Assembly: GCA_009782775.1 (NCBI GenBank)
Contig: WRIL01000016.1
Location: 1-43,485, forward strand
Reading direction: 5' to 3'
Length of the DNA: 43,485 nt
From: Desulfovibrionaceae bacterium
Lineage (GTDB): Bacteria > Desulfobacterota > Desulfovibrionia > Desulfovibrionales > Desulfovibrionaceae
A program made the translations under genes and the position numbers. The notes under the pieces are model-generated. The model was not told the origin of the DNA and did not search any database. It was given only the letters and a program-made list of their open reading frames with translations. Of the stretch, positions 15,529 through 24,299 are shown piece by piece. Positions within the stretch are counted from its first letter, which is position 1. Each line of letters starts with the position of its first letter.

Positions 15529-16212
15529 ATGGAAATATCCGTGAAAGGCACCCTTGTTCTGGCCACCCGCAACGCGGGGAAGACCAGGGAGTTTTCCCGG
15601 TTGCTGGCCCCTCTCGGCCTGAAGATCTTGAGCCTGAAAAATTTTCCGCATTTGCCCGAAGTGGAAGAAAGAGGGAGCACTTTCATGGAAAATGCCCGGC
15701 TCAAGGCCAGGTACTCCTGCGCAGGCACAGGGCTGCCGGCGGTGGCCGATGACTCAGGATTGGAAGTGGAGGCCTTGGGCGGCCGCCCCGGGGTATATTC
15801 GGCCCGTTTTAGTCTTCCGGAAAGGGCGGAAGGAGCAAGGGGCAAGGATGAACCGTGGAACAGCCAGGCTTGCGCCGCCCTCAGCCGGGATGAACGCAAC
15901 AATGCCAAGGTTCTGGCCCTGCTGGAGGGACTGTCCCTGGAAAAACGCCGGGCCCGCTATGTCTGCGCCCTGGCTGTGGCGGCCCCAAATGGCGCGCATA
16001 CTGAGGCTCAAGGCTTCTGGGAAGGTTTTATTCTGGAAGAGGGCCGGGGTAAAAACGGTTTCGGCTATGACCCGCTTTTTTTTGATCCGGAACTGGGACG
16101 CAGCGCTGCGGAAATATCCCTGCGCATAAAAAACGCCCGTAGCCACCGGGCCATGGCCTTGCGGCAACTCTTAAAAAACTGGCCCGCTTTCAGGCGCGCG
16201 GCCGGGGAGTGA
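15529..16212 (+). CDS. rdgB: RdgB/HAM1-type non-canonical purine NTP pyrophosphatase
   Basis: Hydrolyses dITP, ITP and XTP to monophosphates, keeping deaminated purines out of nucleic acids. Family motifs: LVLATRNAGKTREF near the N-terminus, DDSGLEVEALGGRPGVYSAR for metal binding, GKNGFGYDPLFF and the SHRAMALRQL tail. At 227 aa it is about 25 residues longer than usual because of an insert after YSARF (residues about 90-115, containing ERAEGARGKDEPWNSQAC). The ATG at 15529 lacks a clear ribosome binding site; a GTG at 15541 with GGA eight bases upstream would remove four residues and is a good alternative. Confidence 0.92.
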   Translation: MEISVKGTLVLATRNAGKTREFSRLLAPLGLKILSLKNFPHLPEVEERGSTFMENARLKARYSCAGTGLPAVADDSGLEVEALGGRPGVYSARFSLPERAEGARGKDEPWNSQACAALSRDERNNAKVLALLEGLSLEKRRARYVCALAVAAPNGAHTEAQGFWEGFILEEGRGKNGFGYDPLFFDPELGRSAAEISLRIKNARSHRAMALRQLLKNWPAFRRAAGE

Positions 16213-16216
16213 CACG

Positions 16217-17668
16217 GTGGAGATGAACCTGGAAGAAATACGTGAAAAAAACCGGGCCGCACTCATCTCGATGCTCGCAGCGCTGGGGATGACCGCCCTC
16301 AAGCTGGGGGCGGGCCTATACTCCAACAGCTTGGGCGTACTGGCCGAAGCCGCGCACAGCGCCCTGGATCTCCTGGCCACGGGCGTCACCTTATGGGCCA
16401 TCCGCCTTTCTTCCCGTCCGGCGGACCAGGGGCACGCCTATGGACACGGCAAGGCGGAGAACCTGGCCGCCCTAGCCGAGACCCTCATACTGCTTTTTAT
16501 CTGTGGCTGGATCCTGCAGGAAGGGGCAAACCGCTTATTTTCCCCGCATGTAACCTTACGCCTGGAGCCCTGGGTCATCCTGAGCCTGCTGCTCTGCATC
16601 CTGGTGGACTTAAACCGCGCCCGCCTGCTCCGCCGCCTGGCCAAAAAATACCGGAGCCAAGCCCTTGAGGCGGATGCCCTGCATTTCTCCACCGATATCC
16701 TGTCTTCCACGGTGGTGTTGCTCGGCCTCGGCGCGGTCTGGACCGCCGGTTTCCTTGATCCAGGTTCCCTGCCCGGACGGATCCTGCTCCGGGCCGACGC
16801 CCTTGCCGCCATAGCGGTGGCGGTGATCACCGCCCACCTCAGCTTGCGCCTGGGCAAAAAAGCCATAAATCTGCTCCTGGACGCCGGTAGCGCGGATCAC
16901 CTAAAACTGGTGGAAAAAGCCGTGGCCTCAGTGCCGGAGGTGCTGCGCCTGAACAACCTGCGCCTACGTGAAAGCGGGCCGTCGGTATTCATCGACATGC
17001 AGCTCACCCTGCCTGCCTCAGCCAGTCTGGAAGACGCCCACAACGTGACCCGGCTGGTAGAACGGGCCGTGCTGGAAGCGCTGCCCGGAGCGGACCTGAC
17101 CATCCATTACGAGCCGGAAGAATCGGATCTCCTGACCAAGTTGCGGAACAGCGCCCTGGAACACGACCTGGAAGTGCACGCCATCACCCTTTATACCTCG
17201 CAGGACAAAGGGCTGGTCACCCTGCATGCCGCCGTGCCGGAAGAAACCCGCCTAGCCGAAGCCAGCCGGTTAGCGGACAGATTTGAAGAATCCCTGCGCT
17301 CGCTGGGACATGAGTTTCTGATTCACCTGGAGCCGAAAAAGGAACAAACCCCTGAGGGTGCCCTCCTAACCCTGTCCAAGGGCATGGAGCAGCGCCTGCT
17401 GGAAACGCTGGAAAGGATCCGCGCCTCCGAATCCCAAGTCAGCCGCTTTCATCGCCTGCGCCTGCTGAAAATTTCCGGGCAACTGAACCTTAGTCTGCAT
17501 TGCTGCATGCCCGGAGAACTTAAGGTCAAGGAGTGCCACCAGACGGTCAGCCGGATTGAAGGGCTGGTGCAAAAGGAAATGCCCGAATTCCAGAGCGTCA
17601 CCATCCACGCGGATGTGCTGGAAGAAACCGACCAGGAAGCATGGCTGTCAAAACCACTGGAAATTTAA
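16217..17668 (+). CDS. Cation diffusion facilitator transporter with long C-terminal domain (483 aa)
   Basis: Inner-membrane divalent-metal/proton antiporter family. Membrane segments lie within residues about 15-210. Key CDF features: SLGVLAEAAHSALDLLAT (the H/D metal site of TM2), YGHGKAENLAAL after TM2, and ALEADALHFSTDILSSTVVL (TM5, with D and HxxxD). The C-terminal cytoplasmic region is about 270 residues, roughly three times the normal CDF tail, and appears to contain repeated ferredoxin-like dimerisation domains. GTG start with GGGGAG seven bases upstream; begins 4 bp after rdgB and overlaps hflX by 28 bp. Metal specificity cannot be read off. Confidence 0.88.
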   Translation: MEMNLEEIREKNRAALISMLAALGMTALKLGAGLYSNSLGVLAEAAHSALDLLATGVTLWAIRLSSRPADQGHAYGHGKAENLAALAETLILLFICGWILQEGANRLFSPHVTLRLEPWVILSLLLCILVDLNRARLLRRLAKKYRSQALEADALHFSTDILSSTVVLLGLGAVWTAGFLDPGSLPGRILLRADALAAIAVAVITAHLSLRLGKKAINLLLDAGSADHLKLVEKAVASVPEVLRLNNLRLRESGPSVFIDMQLTLPASASLEDAHNVTRLVERAVLEALPGADLTIHYEPEESDLLTKLRNSALEHDLEVHAITLYTSQDKGLVTLHAAVPEETRLAEASRLADRFEESLRSLGHEFLIHLEPKKEQTPEGALLTLSKGMEQRLLETLERIRASESQVSRFHRLRLLKISGQLNLSLHCCMPGELKVKECHQTVSRIEGLVQKEMPEFQSVTIHADVLEETDQEAWLSKPLEI

Positions 17669-19371
17669 ACGGACTCAAGCCCAGCCAGCTCAAAGCCCTT
17701 AATCGCCTGGGACAGCGCCGCTACCCCAACCAAGGCGGGTACAGCCTGGAACAAGCCCGGGAGCTGGCGGCCCTGTCCCGATCCTTGGGCCGGCAGATCG
17801 GCTTGCTCATAGACCGCCAGGGACGCCCTTTTTTGATCCTGGCGGGTGACGCCGGGAGCATCTATATCCCGGAACTGCCCAGAGCCAAGTCTTCCGGGCA
17901 GCGCCTACGCGGCCTGCGCCTTTTGCACACCCACCTGGAGGATCATCCTGCTCCCGGCCGGGAGCGGGATGGCAAACGGAACCTTCTCTCGCCGGAAGAC
18001 CTCATGGATCTGCTCTTTCTACGCCTGGACAGCCTCTCGGTACTCACCGTCGGACCCTTGGGAGAACCTCTCCTCTTTCAGCAGGCCCACCTTCTGCCGC
18101 CAAACCCCGCCGGCCAGCCCAGCATGCCGCACCCGCCCCGGCCCTGGGAGCGGGTGGATACGGATTTCGCGGCCCAAACTCTGGCCCTGGAAGAGGAACT
18201 ATCCCGTCTACACGCCCCTCTCCACGGCTCCGGAGTGAAGGAGCAGGAAAAAATCCGCTGCCTCCTGGCCCACATCTCCGGTCTGCCCAAGGCGGAGCAG
18301 GAATCCAGCCTGGAGGAGTTGCGCCGCCTGGCGGAGACCGCCGGACTCAGCGTGGCCGGGATCTTGCGGCAGCAAATCCGTGGCCCGGACCCCAGGCAGG
18401 CGCTGAGCCGGTCCAAACTGGCCGAACTGGAGGTGCTGGCCCTGCAAGGAGACATCCAACGCATCGTCTTTGACCTGGAACTCAGTCCCCTGCAACTGCG
18501 CAACCTGGCCGAAGCCACCGAGCGCCCGGTGATGGACCGCACCCAGCTCATCCTGGACATCTTTGCCAGCAGGGCCGGAAGCAGGGCCGGCAAACTCCAG
18601 GTGGAACTGGCCCAGTTGCAATACCGTCTGCCCAGGCTGGCACAACGGAACAAGGCCTTTGACCGTCTGGCCGGGGGTATCGGCGGACGCGGCCCTGGAG
18701 AGACCAAGCTGGAAAGCGACCGCCGCCGTCTGCATAAACGCATCGCCAAAATCAAGGCTGAACTTAAGGAGTTGCGCCGCCGCCGCGCCTTCGCCCGGAC
18801 CCGTCGCGCCCGCTCGGGGCTGCCGGTGGTAGCCTTGGTGGGATACACCAATGCCGGAAAATCCACCTTGCTGAACATCCTGACCGGGGCGCAGACCCTG
18901 ATCGAGGACAAACTTTTCGCCACCCTGGACCCCTGCTCCCGCCGTCTATGCCTACAGGACCGGCACGGGAGCCTGGATTGCATCCTTACGGACACGGTGG
19001 GTTTCATCCGCAGCCTGCCCCAGACCCTGCTGGAGGCCTTCCAGGCCACTCTGGAAGAGCTGGAAGCCGCGGATCTCCTGCTGCATCTAGCCGACGCCGC
19101 CCACCCGGAAGTGGAAAAACAAATCCGCTCCGTGGAAAAAATCCTTGATGGCTTAAAGCTCCAGCAGATCCCCCGCCTGCTGATCCTGAATAAAAGCGAC
19201 CTCTTGCAAGATCCCCTGGATTTGCCACCGGATCTCGCGCCGGACCTGCATATCTCCGCCAGTCGAGGCCTGGGGCTACCGGAACTGGGCAGGCTGATCC
19301 TGAAAAGGATCAGGTTTCAAGGAATGTCCGTACGGAAAACGGACTCCGGCATATCGATGCCCACAGAGTAA
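17641..19371 (+). CDS. hflX: HflX GTPase with N-terminal extension (576 aa)
   Basis: Ribosome-associated GTPase that splits or rescues stalled ribosomes. The HflX-specific domain starts near residue 195; the GTP-binding domain shows G1 GYTNAGKST (about 401-409), G3 DTVGFI (about 451) and G4 NKSD (about 517). The linker GGIGGRGPGETKLESDRRR is the usual HflX glycine-rich stretch. The first 190 residues are an extra domain (including LLHTHLEDHPAPGRERDG), as seen in HflX of some deltaproteobacteria, of unknown function. It overlaps the preceding transporter gene by 28 bp and the convergent pseudouridine-synthase gene by 55 bp. Confidence 0.93.
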   Translation: MAVKTTGNLNGLKPSQLKALNRLGQRRYPNQGGYSLEQARELAALSRSLGRQIGLLIDRQGRPFLILAGDAGSIYIPELPRAKSSGQRLRGLRLLHTHLEDHPAPGRERDGKRNLLSPEDLMDLLFLRLDSLSVLTVGPLGEPLLFQQAHLLPPNPAGQPSMPHPPRPWERVDTDFAAQTLALEEELSRLHAPLHGSGVKEQEKIRCLLAHISGLPKAEQESSLEELRRLAETAGLSVAGILRQQIRGPDPRQALSRSKLAELEVLALQGDIQRIVFDLELSPLQLRNLAEATERPVMDRTQLILDIFASRAGSRAGKLQVELAQLQYRLPRLAQRNKAFDRLAGGIGGRGPGETKLESDRRRLHKRIAKIKAELKELRRRRAFARTRRARSGLPVVALVGYTNAGKSTLLNILTGAQTLIEDKLFATLDPCSRRLCLQDRHGSLDCILTDTVGFIRSLPQTLLEAFQATLEELEAADLLLHLADAAHPEVEKQIRSVEKILDGLKLQQIPRLLILNKSDLLQDPLDLPPDLAPDLHISASRGLGLPELGRLILKRIRFQGMSVRKTDSGISMPTE

Positions 19372-20297
19372 GGCGCGGACCAGTCCGGGAAAGAATACAG
19401 AGTGAGGGGGAGGGGCAGGTATAGACGGAAGGCGTGCAGGAGCAGGCAGGGGAAAGCTGGACCCTTATAGCGGCGGTCGCCGACCAAGGGAAAACCGCGC
19501 CCGGCCAGTTGCTTACGGATCTGGTGCTTACGTCCGGTACCCAGTTTGACCAGGAGCAGGGAAGAATCCCCCACACCCCCGATCCGACGCTTTTCCAAAA
19601 ACCGGCAATAAGCCAGGGCTTCCCGGTCCGGCGCACGCCCCACCCCACCTCTTACCTTTTCAACCCCTGGAAGCAGATCCTTCATGGTCAGCCAGCCGTT
19701 TCCCTCTACCAACGGCGAAAAATCTCCCTTGACCCAGCCCAGATATCCTTTTTCCCATTGCCTTTCCATTTGCCAGGCATGCAGACGGCGCAGGGCGGCC
19801 TGGGTCTTGCCGGCCAACAGCAGTCCGGAAGCGGGTTTATCCAGGCGGTGGGCCGGGGCGGGGACAAAACAGCCCGCGCCGGTGCAGATCCGGCGCAGAC
19901 GGGCGCAGACGCTATCAGTCTGCCCGCTGCCTCCCTGCACGGACAAGCCCGCCGGTTTATCCAGGACCAGCAGCCCCTCGTCCTGGTACAGGATAGGCAG
20001 ATCCGCTCCCAGTTGCTCCTGGACCAGCCGGCAGATCCGCCCTCCGCTTCCAAGGGCGGCGGCGGGAGCCAAGACGCCGGCCAGGGGAGGGAGACGGAGC
20101 GCATCGCCTTCCTCCAAAAGTCGATCCGCCTTGCAACGCCCGGAGTTAACCCGGATCTGCCCGGAGCGCAGCCATCGATAGAGCAGGGCCTTGGGCAAAC
20201 CCAAACGCCTGACCAAAAAACGCAGCAGTCTTTGCCCGGCCTCAGCCCGACCTATGACAATCGGTTCAGTTCCGCCCATGTCCGGCATGTAAACCAC
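19317..20297 (-). CDS. RluA-family pseudouridine synthase with S4 domain
   Basis: Isomerises uridine to pseudouridine in rRNA or tRNA. An S4 RNA-binding domain covers residues about 15-75 (LRFLVRRLGLPKALLYRWLR). The catalytic motif is HRLDKPASGLLLAGKT, with the essential Asp in RLDK. The tail has GRKHQIRKQLAGRGFPLVGD, the standard RluA motif. The likely target is 23S rRNA (RluC/RluD-like), not certain. Length 326 aa from a GTG; ATGs at 20288 and 20279 are alternatives because none has a clear ribosome binding site. Its 3' end overlaps hflX on the opposite strand by 55 bp. Confidence 0.9.
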   Translation of the reverse strand: MVYMPDMGGTEPIVIGRAEAGQRLLRFLVRRLGLPKALLYRWLRSGQIRVNSGRCKADRLLEEGDALRLPPLAGVLAPAAALGSGGRICRLVQEQLGADLPILYQDEGLLVLDKPAGLSVQGGSGQTDSVCARLRRICTGAGCFVPAPAHRLDKPASGLLLAGKTQAALRRLHAWQMERQWEKGYLGWVKGDFSPLVEGNGWLTMKDLLPGVEKVRGGVGRAPDREALAYCRFLEKRRIGGVGDSSLLLVKLGTGRKHQIRKQLAGRGFPLVGDRRYKGPAFPCLLLHAFRLYLPLPLTLYSFPDWSAPYSVGIDMPESVFRTDIP

Positions 20298-20407
20298 AAA
20301 ACCGGCAAACGTCCAGAAGGGTAACCAAGGCCAAGGGATTGCCTTTTCAGCGGAATTATTCCAATATCGTACTGGTTCAACAAATTCTTCAGATACGCGG
20401 AGCGACT

Positions 20408-21526
20408 ATGAAAAAATTATTCTTTTTCTGCTTGGCCCTTCTCATGGGAAGCCTGTCCGCCCAAGCGGCGGAGATCAAAATCGGCCTGATGGCCCCCCTG
20501 ACTGGAGCCTATGCCAGCGAAGGCGAGGATATGCGCCGGGTGGTAGAATTCATGGCTGAAGAGCTGAACAAGGCCGGCGGCATCAATGGCGCGCAAATCC
20601 GGTTGGTGATCCAGGATGACGGAAGCGACGCCCGCACCGCGGCCCTGGCCGCCCAGCGCCTAGTCACCGATGGCGTGGCTGCGGTGATCGGCACTTACGG
20701 CTCGGCGGTTACCGAGGCCTCGCAGAACATATACAACCGTAACGGCATCCTCCAGGTAGCCACCGGCTCCACGGCCATCCGCCTTTCCGAGAAAAGCTTC
20801 AAACTCTTTTTCCGCACCTGCCCGCGGGATGACGAACAGGGCCTAGTGGCGGTGAACACCCTGCTCCGGATGGGCTACAAGGACGTGGCCATCCTACATG
20901 ACAACACCGCCTATGCCGTCGGCCTGGCGGAAGAGACCCGCGACGGTCTGCTCAAGGACGGCAAAACCAACCTAGTTTTTTATGACGCCCTCCAGCCCAA
21001 TGAACGCGACTACAACGCCATTTTGACCCGTTTGCGCGGCACCAATCCGGAAGTAATCTTTTATACCGGGTATTACCCGGAAGCCGGCATGCTCCTGCGC
21101 CAGATGCGCGAAATGGGCTGGCAGATCCCCATGCTGGGCGGCGATGCCCAAAATAACACGGACCTAGTAAAAATCGCCGGTGTGGAGGCGGCCTCCGGCT
21201 TTTACTTCGTTTCCCCGCCCATGCCCGATGATCTGGATTCCCAGAGCGCCAAAAATTTTATGAAGGCTTACCAGGCCAAGTACAACGCCACGCCCAGGTC
21301 CATCTGGTCGGTGATTGCCGGCGACGCCTTCTCGGTGATCGTGGAGGCCCTGCGCGTGACCGGAGCGGATGCGCAGAAAATGGGAGCTTACCTGCGGGAC
21401 AACCTGAAAGACTTTGACGGACTGACCGGAAAAATCTCCTTTAACGCCAAAGGGGACCGCGTGGGCGACCTCTACCGCCTCTACCGGGTGGACGATAAGG
21501 GCAATTTTGTGCTCCAGCCCAAGTAA
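20408..21526 (+). CDS. livK: Branched-chain amino-acid ABC transporter, periplasmic binding protein
   Basis: Begins with a signal peptide (MKKLFFFCLALLMGSLSAQA, cleavage after AQA) followed by AEIKIGLMAPLTGAYASEGE, the start of a type I periplasmic binding protein of the LivK/LivJ kind. Mature part about 352 aa with the expected two-lobed fold. CGGAG just before the ATG supports this start, 23 codons inside the longer open frame. First gene of livK-livH-livM-livG; the stop overlaps the livH start (TAATG). Substrate may be leucine/isoleucine/valine or another amino acid or amide. Confidence 0.92.
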   Translation: MKKLFFFCLALLMGSLSAQAAEIKIGLMAPLTGAYASEGEDMRRVVEFMAEELNKAGGINGAQIRLVIQDDGSDARTAALAAQRLVTDGVAAVIGTYGSAVTEASQNIYNRNGILQVATGSTAIRLSEKSFKLFFRTCPRDDEQGLVAVNTLLRMGYKDVAILHDNTAYAVGLAEETRDGLLKDGKTNLVFYDALQPNERDYNAILTRLRGTNPEVIFYTGYYPEAGMLLRQMREMGWQIPMLGGDAQNNTDLVKIAGVEAASGFYFVSPPMPDDLDSQSAKNFMKAYQAKYNATPRSIWSVIAGDAFSVIVEALRVTGADAQKMGAYLRDNLKDFDGLTGKISFNAKGDRVGDLYRLYRVDDKGNFVLQPK

Positions 21527-22431
21527 TGCTTGAGCTTATACAGCAGCTGACCAATGGTCTGGCCGTGGGGGGCATCTACGCCCTGATTGCCTTGGGCTAT
21601 ACCATGGTTTACGGCGTGCTCAAACTGATCAACTTCGCCCACGGCGAGCTTTTCACCCTGGGCTCCTATCTGGGGATGAGCCTCCTGGTTTCCTTCGCCC
21701 TGGCCGGGCGGCTCTCCCCGCCTCTAGCCGTGCTGGTGATCATCGTGCTGATCATCGGCCTTTCGGCCCTGTCCGGATTTCTCCTGGAAAGAGTGGCCTA
21801 CCGGCCCCTACGCCAGTCCAACAGGCTGGCCGCAGTGGTTTCCGCCCTTGGGGCCTCCATCTTTCTCCAGAACGCCATCATGCTGATCTATGGCCCCAAC
21901 TACCAAGTCTATCCCAGCCAGATCCGTCTGACCATCGCCGTGAGCCTCTGGGGGCTGAACATCCCGATGATGCGCATCCTGCTCTTTGCCGCCTCCGTTA
22001 TGCTGATGATCGCCCTCTACCTGTTCATCAACAAAACCAAAACCGGCACGTCCATCAGGGCCGTTGCCACGGACCAGGGCGCGGCCAAGCTCATGGGCAT
22101 AGACGTGAACCGGGTGATCTCGCTGGTTTTCATGATCGGCCCCGGGCTGGGCGGAGCCGCCGGAATGCTCCTGGGACTGTATTACGGGCAGATCCGCTAT
22201 GACATGGGAACGCTGTACGGGCTGAAAGCCTTTACCGCCGCCATCATCGGCGGCATCGGCAATATCCCCGGCGCCATGCTGGGCGGCATCCTCCTGGGCG
22301 TGGCCGAGGCCATTGGGGCGGCCTATATTTCCCCGGCCTGGAAAGACGCCTTTGCCTTCCTGGTGCTCATCATCATCCTGATCTTTAGACCCACCGGACT
22401 TTTGGGTGAAAGGGCTGCGGATAAGATATGA
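21526..22431 (+). CDS. livH: Branched-chain amino-acid ABC transporter permease LivH
   Basis: Integral membrane protein of 301 aa with about eight hydrophobic segments. The N-terminus (LIQQLTNGLAVGGIYALIAL) and GYTMVYGVLKLINFAHGELF are typical of LivH; RAVATDQGAAKLMGIDVNRV is the cytoplasmic coupling loop. It forms the transmembrane channel with LivM. One-base overlap with livK and a four-base overlap (ATGA) with livM show translational coupling. Confidence 0.95.
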   Translation: MLELIQQLTNGLAVGGIYALIALGYTMVYGVLKLINFAHGELFTLGSYLGMSLLVSFALAGRLSPPLAVLVIIVLIIGLSALSGFLLERVAYRPLRQSNRLAAVVSALGASIFLQNAIMLIYGPNYQVYPSQIRLTIAVSLWGLNIPMMRILLFAASVMLMIALYLFINKTKTGTSIRAVATDQGAAKLMGIDVNRVISLVFMIGPGLGGAAGMLLGLYYGQIRYDMGTLYGLKAFTAAIIGGIGNIPGAMLGGILLGVAEAIGAAYISPAWKDAFAFLVLIIILIFRPTGLLGERAADKI

Positions 22432-23432
22432 TTCCGCCCCGCCTGCCCAAATCCGCACTCCGCGCCGCCATGGTCATGGCCGGCGCGGGTATGTTGGCCC
22501 TGCCCCACCTGCTCGGCCCCTATTGGACAAACCTGCTTAATGACATGGGCATTTACGCCATTTTGGGCCTGTCTCTGAACATCATCCTCGGGCATTGCGG
22601 GCTTTTCCACATGGGACACGCCGCTTTTTATGCTGTGGGGGCCTATACCGCAGCCATCCTCTCCACCCGCTTCTCGGTGCCCATCCTTTGGTCCATGCCC
22701 CTTTCCGGATGCCTGGCCGGACTTTTCGCCCTGGCGGTGGCCAGGCCGATCATCCACCTGCGCGGCGACTACCTGCTAGTGGTGACCATCGGCATTGTGG
22801 AAATCGTGCGCATCGCCCTAGTGAACAACATCTTCGGCCTGACCGGAGGATCCAACGGCCTGCTGATCACCGAGCCTATAAGCATCTTCGGTTACGAGAT
22901 TTTCCGGCCGGCGCATTTTTACTATCTCATCTGGAGCATGGCCGCCCTGACCATTTTGCTCTTTTACATGCTGCAGAACTCCCGCTTCGGCCGGGCTCTC
23001 AACTATATAAAGCAGGATGACCTGGCCGCTGAAGGCAGCGGGATAAACACCGCCCATTACAAACTGGCAGCCTTTGTCCTGGGCGCGGTCTGGGCCGGGC
23101 TGATCGGCGCTGTTTTCGCCGCCAAGATCGAGACCGTTTCTCCCCAGTCCTTCTCCTTCAGCGAATCCGTACTTTATTTCGCCATTGTCATCCTTGGAGG
23201 AGCCGGAAGTATCCCCGGCGTGCTCCTGGGCGCCTTTTTGATTACCGGGCTCCCGGAAATTTTCCGGGAATGGCAGCACTACCGCCTCTTCCTTTTCGGG
23301 GCAGCCATGGTGATAATGATGATCTTCCGGCCGCAGGGGCTTATTCCGCCGGGCCGCCGCCATTACAACGTCTGGCCCTACCTGGGCAGCTTTCCCCGCG
23401 GCGTCGCCTCCAGAAACCGGGAACCGCGCTGA
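22428..23432 (+). CDS. livM: Branched-chain amino-acid ABC transporter permease LivM
   Basis: 334-aa membrane protein with eight to ten hydrophobic segments. LSLNIILGHCGLFHMGHAAF and the loop GRALNYIKQDDLAAEGSGIN are LivM signatures. Its last codons extend to about RGVASRNREPR, a basic cytoplasmic tail. The TGA shares one base with the livG ATG. Confidence 0.94.
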   Translation: MIPPRLPKSALRAAMVMAGAGMLALPHLLGPYWTNLLNDMGIYAILGLSLNIILGHCGLFHMGHAAFYAVGAYTAAILSTRFSVPILWSMPLSGCLAGLFALAVARPIIHLRGDYLLVVTIGIVEIVRIALVNNIFGLTGGSNGLLITEPISIFGYEIFRPAHFYYLIWSMAALTILLFYMLQNSRFGRALNYIKQDDLAAEGSGINTAHYKLAAFVLGAVWAGLIGAVFAAKIETVSPQSFSFSESVLYFAIVILGGAGSIPGVLLGAFLITGLPEIFREWQHYRLFLFGAAMVIMMIFRPQGLIPPGRRHYNVWPYLGSFPRGVASRNREPR

Positions 23433-24199
23433 TGGACATTCTGCGCCTGAACGGATTGAGCAAACGCTTCGGCGGACTGGTGGCGGTGGATGATGTCAGC
23501 CTCCAGGTGGAAGAGGGCGGAATCATCGGCCTCATCGGACCTAACGGAGCCGGAAAAACCACGCTCTTCAACCTGATCACCGGCAACTACCGCCCGGACG
23601 AAGGCGAGGTCATCTTCTCCGGACAAAACATCACCGGACTTTTACCCCACCGCATCGTGGAATTGGGCGTGGCCCGCACCTTCCAGAATATCAGGCTCTT
23701 CCAGGAAATGAGCGTCCTGGAAAACGTCCTGGCCGGCTGCCACTGCCGACTGCGCGCCGGCCTCCTTGCCTCCATGTTTCACCCTCCCTCCCAAAAACGC
23801 GAAGAACGCCGGGCTTTGGAACGAGCCATAAAAGAACTGGCTTTCGTAGGCCTGGAGACGCAGTACGCCAACTACGCCAAAAACCTGGCTTACGGCAGCC
23901 AGCGCCTCCTGGAAATCGCCAGAGCCCTCGCCTCCAGCCCCCGTCTGCTCATCCTGGATGAACCGGCCGGAGGCATGAACGACCAGGAAACCCATAATCT
24001 CCTGGCACTCATCCGGACCATCCGCGACTTGGGCATCAGCATCTTGCTCATCGAACACGACATGAACCTGGTCATGAAACTCTGCGACCGCCTGGTGGTG
24101 CTGGAATACGGGGCGGTCATCGCCACCGGCGTCCCGGGGGAAATTAAAAAAAATCCGCGGGTAATCGAGGCCTACCTGGGGACCGAGGATCCGCTTTGA
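23432..24199 (+). CDS. livG: Branched-chain amino-acid ABC transporter ATPase LivG
   Basis: 255-aa ATPase: Walker A GPNGAGKT at residues 36-43, Q-loop in VARTFQNIRLF, signature LAYGSQRLLEIARAL (canonical LSYG changed to LAYG), Walker B LLILDEPAGGMND and the H-loop LLIEHDMNLVM. The VARTFQN and AGGMN features mark LivG rather than LivF. It is the last liv gene: no livF follows, as lgt starts 101 bp later. Either a livF elsewhere supplies the second ATPase or LivG works as a homodimer. Confidence 0.94.
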   Translation: MDILRLNGLSKRFGGLVAVDDVSLQVEEGGIIGLIGPNGAGKTTLFNLITGNYRPDEGEVIFSGQNITGLLPHRIVELGVARTFQNIRLFQEMSVLENVLAGCHCRLRAGLLASMFHPPSQKREERRALERAIKELAFVGLETQYANYAKNLAYGSQRLLEIARALASSPRLLILDEPAGGMNDQETHNLLALIRTIRDLGISILLIEHDMNLVMKLCDRLVVLEYGAVIATGVPGEIKKNPRVIEAYLGTEDPL

Positions 24200-24299
24200 G
24201 CGGCGGGCGTCTCCCCTGAACCGCCGGAACGCATGTCCGTAAACCCAGCAGCCTCAATCTGCTCTTGCTTAAAGATCCGGGCTGGTTTAGCCTGAAGCG

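Noticed and set aside
18078-19049. Minus-strand open frame of 323 codons inside hflX
   Set aside because: Very Arg/Ser-rich translation without any family feature; antisense to a well-supported GTPase gene.
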